Source of the DNA: Candidatus Aminicenantota bacterium
Lineage (GTDB): Bacteria > Acidobacteriota > Aminicenantia > UBA2199
Direction of reading: 5' to 3'
NCBI GenBank assembly: GCA_026393775.1
Contig: JAPKZM010000122.1
Location: forward strand, 1 to 9,705
Length of the DNA: 9,705 bases
In this document: piece by piece, positions 5,355-9,705 of the stretch
Position numbering within the stretch: position 1 is the first letter of the stretch
Layout of the letters: the number at the start of each line of letters is the position of its first letter
Made by a program: the position numbers and the translations under genes
Notes under the pieces: model-generated
What the model saw: the letters and a program-made list of their open reading frames with translations, nothing else
The model's database searches: none
Told to the model about the DNA's origin: nothing

Positions 5355-7328
5355 ATGTTCAATCTGACTTCGCCATACAGCATCACCGCCGCCCAGAAGG
5401 CGGCCGTTGACGAGATCGTCGGCAAATTCAGGGCGGGCTCCCGCAAACAAGTCCTGTTGGGCGTAACCGGGTCGGGAAAAACATTTTCCATGGCTCACAT
5501 CATCCGGGAATTGGACGTCCCGACCCTGGTCCTTTCCCCCAACAAGACGCTGGCAGCCCAGCTTTTTCAGGAATTCAAGGGTTTTTTCCCAGCCGACCGC
5601 GTCGGATACTTCATCAGTTATTACGATTATTACCAGCCGGAAGCCTTCGTCCCGCAGCGCAATCTCTATATCTCCAAGGAAGTTTCGATCAATCCCGAGC
5701 TGGAAAGGCTGCGCCTCGACGCCACCCGCAACCTGCTCGAGTCGCGGCAAACGGTCGTGGTGGCCTCGGTTTCGGCCATCTACAGTATCGGCTCGCCCAG
5801 CGATTTCACCGAACAGAAAATCGCCCTGGCCCTGGGCGATGCCATCGCCCGCGACGTCTTGTTGGATGAATTCGTCAAGCTGGGCTACGGCCGCACCCAT
5901 GACCTGCTGGAAAGCGGGAAATTCAGGGTGCGCGGACAGATGATCGAGATATTCCCCACTAGCGAGGAAAACCCGCTGCGCTTTGTTTTTTCTGGTTCCG
6001 CCATCAGCCGCATCGGCTTTTTCGATCCCCTGACCGCCGCCTGGCTGGAGGAAAAGAAGCAGGTGAATATTTTCCCCATCAATTATTTTTTCTATCGCAG
6101 GGCCCGGGTCGAGGCGGCGCTGGTCAAGATCAGGCTCGAACTGGAGGAACGGCTGCAGTATTTCCGCGGCCAAAACAAGCCCGAACTGGCGGAACGGCTG
6201 CGTCAGCGGGCCCTTTTCGACATCGAGATGCTCGAGCAGTTCGGCCATTGCCCCGGCATCGAGAATTATTCTCTCTATTTAACGGGACGCCAGAAAGGCG
6301 AAGCCCCCTACACCCTGCTGAGTTTTTTCCCGCCCGGATACCTGACGATCATTGACGAGTCGCACGTGACGGTCCCGCAGTTGAACGGCATGTACGCCGG
6401 CGACCGTTCGCGAAAGTCCAAGCTGGTCGAATACGGCTTCCGTTTGCCTTCGGCCTTGGACAACCGGCCGCTGAATTTCGCCGAGATCCAGGAACGGCTG
6501 CAGAATGTCCTCTATGTTTCGGCCACTCCGGCCGAATTCGAGGTGAGCGATTCCGGTGGAAAGGTGACGTCGCTGCTGGTCAGACCGACCGGGCTGGTCG
6601 ATCCCGAAGTGATCGTCAAGACTGTCGTCGATCCGGTGCAAGACATGCTGAGCGAAATAGAACCGGTCGTCAAACGCAAAAACCGGGTACTGGTCACCAC
6701 CTTGACTAAAAAAATGGCGGAGAAGCTGGCCGATTTCCTGGCCCTGAAAGGCATCCGCTGCGCCTACCTGCATTCGGAGATCAAGGCCTTGGACCGCGTA
6801 AAAATAATCAGAAAACTGCGCCAGGGCGAATTCGACGTACTGATCGGCATCAACCTGCTGCGCGAAGGGCTCGACCTGCCCGAAGTGGCGCTGGTCATCA
6901 TCCTCGACGCCGACAAGGAGGGTTTTCTGCGTTCCCCGACCGCCCTGATCCAGACCTTCGGCCGCGCCGCCCGGAACATCGACGGCAAGGTCATCCTCTA
7001 CGTCGAGGCCATGGTGGGATCGGTGCGGCAGGCGATCGCCGAAGCGGAGCGGCGTCGCCGATACCAGGTCGAATACAACCAGAACCGCGGCATCTCGCCC
7101 GCCTCGGTGCGCAGCCCGATCAAGGATTTCCACGACGACGACTTCTGGCTGAAGAAAAGCGCCGAGCCGCTGCCCGAGGATTTCAAGAGCCGGGAGGTGT
7201 TGGAGAAAGAGATCCAGAAATTGACGGCCGCCATGAAAAAGAAAGCCGCTGCTCTCGACTTCAAGAGCGCCGCGCAGCTGCGCGACCGCATCAAGTTGTT
7301 GAAGAACATGCTGGTTGAATGGTTCTGA
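5355..7328 (+). CDS. uvrB: UvrABC excinuclease subunit B
   Basis: UvrB is the DNA-damage verification helicase of nucleotide excision repair. It receives damage from UvrA, opens the duplex with its beta-hairpin, and recruits UvrC for dual incision. All landmarks are present in 657 residues: Walker A GVTGSGKT (36-43); the beta-hairpin YYDYYQPEAFVP (89-100) with the four damage-probing tyrosines 89, 90, 92 and 93; DLLESGKFRVRGQMIEIFP (183-201); DESH Walker B (334-337); VEYGFRLPSALDNRP (358-372); YVSATP (387-392); LLREGLDLPE (501-510); and motif VI QTFGRAARN (533-541). The C-terminal UVR coiled-coil (about 615-651) binds UvrC. Length is close to the usual 660-680. The start lies 12 bp after the upstream gene's TGA with only a weak purine stretch (GAAGCGG), so translation may rely on coupling. 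No LexA-like box is evident nearby. The gene appears intact and functional. Confidence 0.98.
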   Translation: MFNLTSPYSITAAQKAAVDEIVGKFRAGSRKQVLLGVTGSGKTFSMAHIIRELDVPTLVLSPNKTLAAQLFQEFKGFFPADRVGYFISYYDYYQPEAFVPQRNLYISKEVSINPELERLRLDATRNLLESRQTVVVASVSAIYSIGSPSDFTEQKIALALGDAIARDVLLDEFVKLGYGRTHDLLESGKFRVRGQMIEIFPTSEENPLRFVFSGSAISRIGFFDPLTAAWLEEKKQVNIFPINYFFYRRARVEAALVKIRLELEERLQYFRGQNKPELAERLRQRALFDIEMLEQFGHCPGIENYSLYLTGRQKGEAPYTLLSFFPPGYLTIIDESHVTVPQLNGMYAGDRSRKSKLVEYGFRLPSALDNRPLNFAEIQERLQNVLYVSATPAEFEVSDSGGKVTSLLVRPTGLVDPEVIVKTVVDPVQDMLSEIEPVVKRKNRVLVTTLTKKMAEKLADFLALKGIRCAYLHSEIKALDRVKIIRKLRQGEFDVLIGINLLREGLDLPEVALVIILDADKEGFLRSPTALIQTFGRAARNIDGKVILYVEAMVGSVRQAIAEAERRRRYQVEYNQNRGISPASVRSPIKDFHDDDFWLKKSAEPLPEDFKSREVLEKEIQKLTAAMKKKAAALDFKSAAQLRDRIKLLKNMLVEWF

Positions 7329-7338
7329 GGACCGCCAC

Positions 7339-7360
7339 AAAAGTCGAAGCCCCGGCTTTT
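7339..7360. terminator. Weak hairpin in the convergent gap between uvrB and the methyltransferase
   Basis: The 30-bp gap contains AAGCC-CC-GGCTT (7347-7358), flanked by AAAAG and CTTTT, which could extend or replace the pairing. A T-rich run follows on the plus strand (TTTTATTTCTTTTT, inside the methyltransferase end). It is placed as expected for a bidirectional terminator of two converging units. The tight stem has only two loop bases, so at least one pair must open. Confidence 0.35.
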
Positions 7361-8702
7361 ATTTCTTTTTAATGCTCATGCGGATGCGCAGGCTGGGGTT
7401 CCCCGCTTCGCTATACCAGGTCTTGCCCTCATGGACCAGATCGATTGCCAGGATGTATTTCCCCGGCCGGGCAGGAGATAAAATCCGCAATTCCGACCTG
7501 CACTCTTCACCGGGCCCGACCGTCTTGATCAAAGCCGTGCGCAAGCCGTCCCTGACCTCAATCGCCCCGTGCGCATCGAGCCAGCGATAACTGATAAAGT
7601 CGGGATTTTCGCTCGTAAGGCTCGACAGATGACGATAGCTGCGGTTGAAAAACCTGACCTGGGCCCGGAACTCACTGTCGGAGCGAACCAGGCGGGGGCC
7701 GTCGTAGTCCAGGAATTGCACGTCATAGGGGCCCTGGCTCGCTTCGATGGCGTCGGCTGCGAAATGCAGCCTGGGGATCTTGATGTCGTCGCCAGGCAGG
7801 TCCCTGCTGGCGAAGATCACCCAGTGCTTGGCCAGGATATCGATATGCTCGTTGACGATCCGCTCATCCAGTTCACGGAAGATCTCGTAAGCCTTTTTCC
7901 CGAAAAATTCGCGGCTGGGGTTGTCCAGGCAGGGATCGGGAGGAAACGTATCCAGGCCGGAAATGGTGCCGCGGATCTTCAATCCGAATCCCTTGAATAT
8001 TTTCCTAAACTCTTCCAGGTTGTACCTGTTCTCCAAGGCCTTGGCCTGGGCCGCTGAATTTTCTGTTCTTTCCGCCGGGATACGGCTCGGCGCCGAAGTC
8101 GCCGCCTCCGGGATCTTCGCGTCGATGCGCCGGCGCATGTTTTCAAGATCGGTCATGATCCAGTCGAAGTTCAAATCCTTGACATGACTCCCCTTCCAGT
8201 CGCCCCGCGGTTCGATCAGAAGAAACTGACTGGACGAGCCTTTCAGTCGCTCCAGCAGGCGGCGGGGGTCGGCGAGATGATGGAAAGAATCGAACATCAG
8301 GACGATATCGAATTCCCGGCCCGGGATGAACTCCTCGATGGCCGCGACCGCGAACTCGATGTTTTTAAGGTTCAGAGTTCGGGCGTTGCTCTCCGCCCGT
8401 TCGATGCCCCTGCGGCTGTGGTCGACGCCCAGGAAGGAAACTCGGGGAAAGCGGCGGGCCAGCTCGCAAGTGATCTCGGCCGGGCCGCAGCCAAGGTCCA
8501 ATACCGATTTTGCCGGTTCGACATAGGGCGCGGCCAGGTCGGCGAAGCGCCTGATGGTGACATAGCCGGAATAGGAAAAAGTGAATGGATTATGGTGCTG
8601 CTCGGCAAAAAGCTGATCGTGAAATTCCCTGTCCTTCTGCGGCGTCCATTTCCTTTTCAGCTTGCGCAAACGGTTCAGCAGCCTGTTGACAATAGCGATC
8701 AT
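7359..8702 (-). CDS. SAM-dependent methyltransferase with C-terminal beta-rich domain
   Basis: This is a class I methyltransferase of 447 residues, with substrate unknown. The SAM-binding Rossmann core has motif I VLDLGCGPAEIT (67-78), the acidic residue D94 in FLGVDHS, and FDIVLMFDSFHHLADP (131-146), the usual motif IV with the methyltransferase type 11/12 FHH signature. Residues 180-300 are a helical insertion or cap with a low-complexity Ala/Ser/Glu linker (about 198-222). Residues about 325-445 form a beta-strand-rich module whose SYRWLDAHG, DGLRTAL, PGEECRSELRI, PGKYILAIDLVHEGKTWYSEAG pattern recurs in bacterial glycan-related enzymes and resembles an Ig-like or carbohydrate-binding fold. 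ATG 8702 (or the adjacent GTG 8705) begins at the first plausible methionine after the MFS gene. No strong Shine-Dalgarno is visible. The 53-bp gap behind the same-strand MFS gene suggests cotranscription. Confidence 0.88.
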   Translation of the reverse strand: MIAIVNRLLNRLRKLKRKWTPQKDREFHDQLFAEQHHNPFTFSYSGYVTIRRFADLAAPYVEPAKSVLDLGCGPAEITCELARRFPRVSFLGVDHSRRGIERAESNARTLNLKNIEFAVAAIEEFIPGREFDIVLMFDSFHHLADPRRLLERLKGSSSQFLLIEPRGDWKGSHVKDLNFDWIMTDLENMRRRIDAKIPEAATSAPSRIPAERTENSAAQAKALENRYNLEEFRKIFKGFGLKIRGTISGLDTFPPDPCLDNPSREFFGKKAYEIFRELDERIVNEHIDILAKHWVIFASRDLPGDDIKIPRLHFAADAIEASQGPYDVQFLDYDGPRLVRSDSEFRAQVRFFNRSYRHLSSLTSENPDFISYRWLDAHGAIEVRDGLRTALIKTVGPGEECRSELRILSPARPGKYILAIDLVHEGKTWYSEAGNPSLRIRMSIKKK

Positions 8703-8733
8703 CACTGTTCTTGATTCTTGTTCAGCCCTTTTC

Positions 8734-8753
8734 GGCCAGCTTTCCAGGCCAGC
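8734..8753. repeat. Short direct repeat GGCCAGC in the MFS-methyltransferase gap
   Basis: GGCCAGC occurs at 8734-8740 and 8747-8753, separated by TTTCCA. Because GGCC is self-complementary, the two copies could also pair into a small 4-bp stem. No T-run follows in the direction of transcription, so this does not look like a terminator. It may be chance. Confidence 0.3.
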
Positions 8754-8755
8754 GC

Positions 8756-9705
8756 TTATTTGACGCTGGAGGGCAGCTCCAAACCATAGCCCTTGCGCTT
8801 GTCCTCGGCTTTCAACAGGTAGGCGAAAACGAGGCCGAGGAAGCCAAACCCCATGAACGTCAGCATGGGGATGGTGTAATTGTAAGCGACCAGCGGCGAC
8901 CCGTCGGCGGCCACGGTGCGCGACACGATGCAGAAACGGTCCAGCATCCAGCCGATCAGGAGCGGCACCCCCATCAAACCCCAGTTCTGGATGTAAAAGA
9001 TCAGGGCGTAGGCCGTCCCCAGCTGCTTCTCGGGGATCAGTTTGGGCACGGAGGGCCACATGGCGGAGGGGACCAGGGAGAAGGCCACGCCGAGAACGAG
9101 CATCAGCACAAAGGCGACCAGCCAATGGCTGAGCAGGGGGACGGCGAACAGGAGGTGGACGCCGATCAGCATGGCCGAACCGAGGAACATGATGGATGCC
9201 GCCTTGCCTTTGCGGTCGACCATGCGCCCGAATATTGGCGTCATGAAGATATTGCCGAAGGGCAGCAATCCGGGAATGATGCCGGCCAAGCCCAGCGCGA
9301 CATGGTATTTTTGGACCATCAGGTCGGTCGCGTATTTAAGAAAGGGGAAAACCGCCGAATAAAAAAGCAGGCACAACATCGAGATATACCAGAAGCCCTT
9401 GTTCTTCAGTATCAACTTGATGTCGGAGAGGCGGAACGGTTCCTCGCTGTCGGCTTCGGCCTTAGCTTCTGACGCATCGAGCTTGCGGTCCATTACGCCG
9501 TAGACCAGGTAACTGATGAAACCGATGATGAGCAGGACCACGGCCAGAAATACCGGCGCGCCAACAGATTTGAAATGGGCGGCGACCGGGGCGCTGATCA
9601 TCAGTGCCATGGCCGTGCCCATGCGCGCCATGGCCAATTGCAGGCCCATGGCCAGGGCCATTTCCTTGCCCTTGAACCACTTGACGATGAGCTTGGTGGT
9701 GGTGA
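8756..9705 (-). CDS. MFS transporter, C-terminal ~315 residues (MFSD1-like; N-terminus off right edge)
   Basis: This is a major facilitator superfamily transporter in the inner membrane, open at its 5' end. The visible part begins at TTTKLIVKWFKGKEMALAMG, the motif seen around transmembrane helix 4 in MFSD1-type transporters, where WFKGKE is followed by a Gly-rich helix and an ARxGT motif (MARMGTA). One helix follows (PVFLAVVLLIIGFISYLVYGV), then a charged central cytoplasmic loop (KLDASEAKAEADSEEPFRLSD). Six further helices form the C-terminal bundle, with a second MFS loop signature, FGRMVDRKGK, and the helix ALIFYIQNWGLMGVPLLIGWMLD. It ends at TAA 8758-8756. Animal MFSD1 members carry dipeptides, but that function cannot be transferred here with confidence. 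The first three or so helices lie outside the window. The gene seems intact in view. Confidence 0.9.
   Translation of the reverse strand, partial: TTTKLIVKWFKGKEMALAMGLQLAMARMGTAMALMISAPVAAHFKSVGAPVFLAVVLLIIGFISYLVYGVMDRKLDASEAKAEADSEEPFRLSDIKLILKNKGFWYISMLCLLFYSAVFPFLKYATDLMVQKYHVALGLAGIIPGLLPFGNIFMTPIFGRMVDRKGKAASIMFLGSAMLIGVHLLFAVPLLSHWLVAFVLMLVLGVAFSLVPSAMWPSVPKLIPEKQLGTAYALIFYIQNWGLMGVPLLIGWMLDRFCIVSRTVAADGSPLVAYNYTIPMLTFMGFGFLGLVFAYLLKAEDKRKGYGLELPSSVK

Noticed and set aside
3861..6248. A 795-codon open frame on the minus strand, antisense to the unknown gene and uvrB
   Set aside because: It crosses the junction of two real plus-strand genes, one of them certain (uvrB). Its translation is an Asp/Gln/Phe/Gly-rich mirror of their codon bias, with no recognisable domain, ribosome site or promoter.
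6279..7340. A 353-codon minus-strand frame antisense to uvrB
   Set aside because: It is entirely inside uvrB, has no domain signature and is skewed in composition as expected for an antisense shadow of GC-rich codons.
7359..9125. Extension of the methyltransferase to 588 residues from an upstream start
   Set aside because: The extra 141 residues lie inside the MFS gene in another frame and are Arg/Ala/Gly/His-rich with no structure. The protein begins sensibly at ATG 8702.
8711..9472. Plus-strand 253-codon frame opposite the MFS gene
   Set aside because: It is a Gln/His/Gly/Asp-rich antisense product of transmembrane codons, with no supporting signals.

Overview
The window is bacterial chromosome of mid GC content with densely packed genes, strong GGAGG-type ribosome binding sites and some TTG starts. 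The efflux proteins (a signal-peptide-bearing outer-membrane factor, a lipoprotein adaptor and an RND pump) point to a diderm bacterium. The lineage cannot be fixed from the sequence. An uncultured-type phylum such as Aminicenantota is a guess from protein style only. Nothing resembles a phage, IS element, CRISPR array, tRNA or rRNA.

Layout. Bases 1-3268 (minus strand, transcribed leftward) hold an RND efflux operon: TetR-type repressor, TolC-family outer-membrane factor, HlyD/MFP lipoprotein adaptor, and the N-terminus of an AcrB-type RND permease that runs off the left edge. The 172-bp gap at 3269-3440 holds two divergent sigma-70-like promoters. The leftward one has a TAACT/AGTTA palindrome in its spacer, a plausible self-operator for the TetR protein. 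The rightward one places its -10 box so close to the ATG that the transcript is probably leaderless. Bases 3441-7328 (plus) are a 633-residue protein of unknown function with several ACT-like segments, followed 12 bp later by uvrB. A 30-bp convergent gap separates uvrB from a leftward pair at 7359-9705: an MFS transporter (N-terminus off the right edge) and a SAM-dependent methyltransferase with a C-terminal beta-rich domain.

The most notable observation is damage to the efflux operon at two single bases. The TolC-family gene has an in-frame TAA that splits it into 247- and 197-residue pieces. The adaptor has a consensus Shine-Dalgarno and a textbook lipoprotein signal peptide, but AAG stands where ATG is expected. 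One base change at 1331 would restore both the adaptor ATG and a TGA stop for the TolC gene in an ATGA overlap, the same architecture as the intact adaptor/permease junction. Either the operon is starting to decay or the assembly has base errors here. The other genes in the window read intact.

The other points of interest are the multi-ACT-like protein coupled to uvrB and driven by a probable leaderless promoter, the roughly 10-bp phased TAAC motifs in front of the TetR gene, and a His/Asp-rich patch in the TetR ligand domain.
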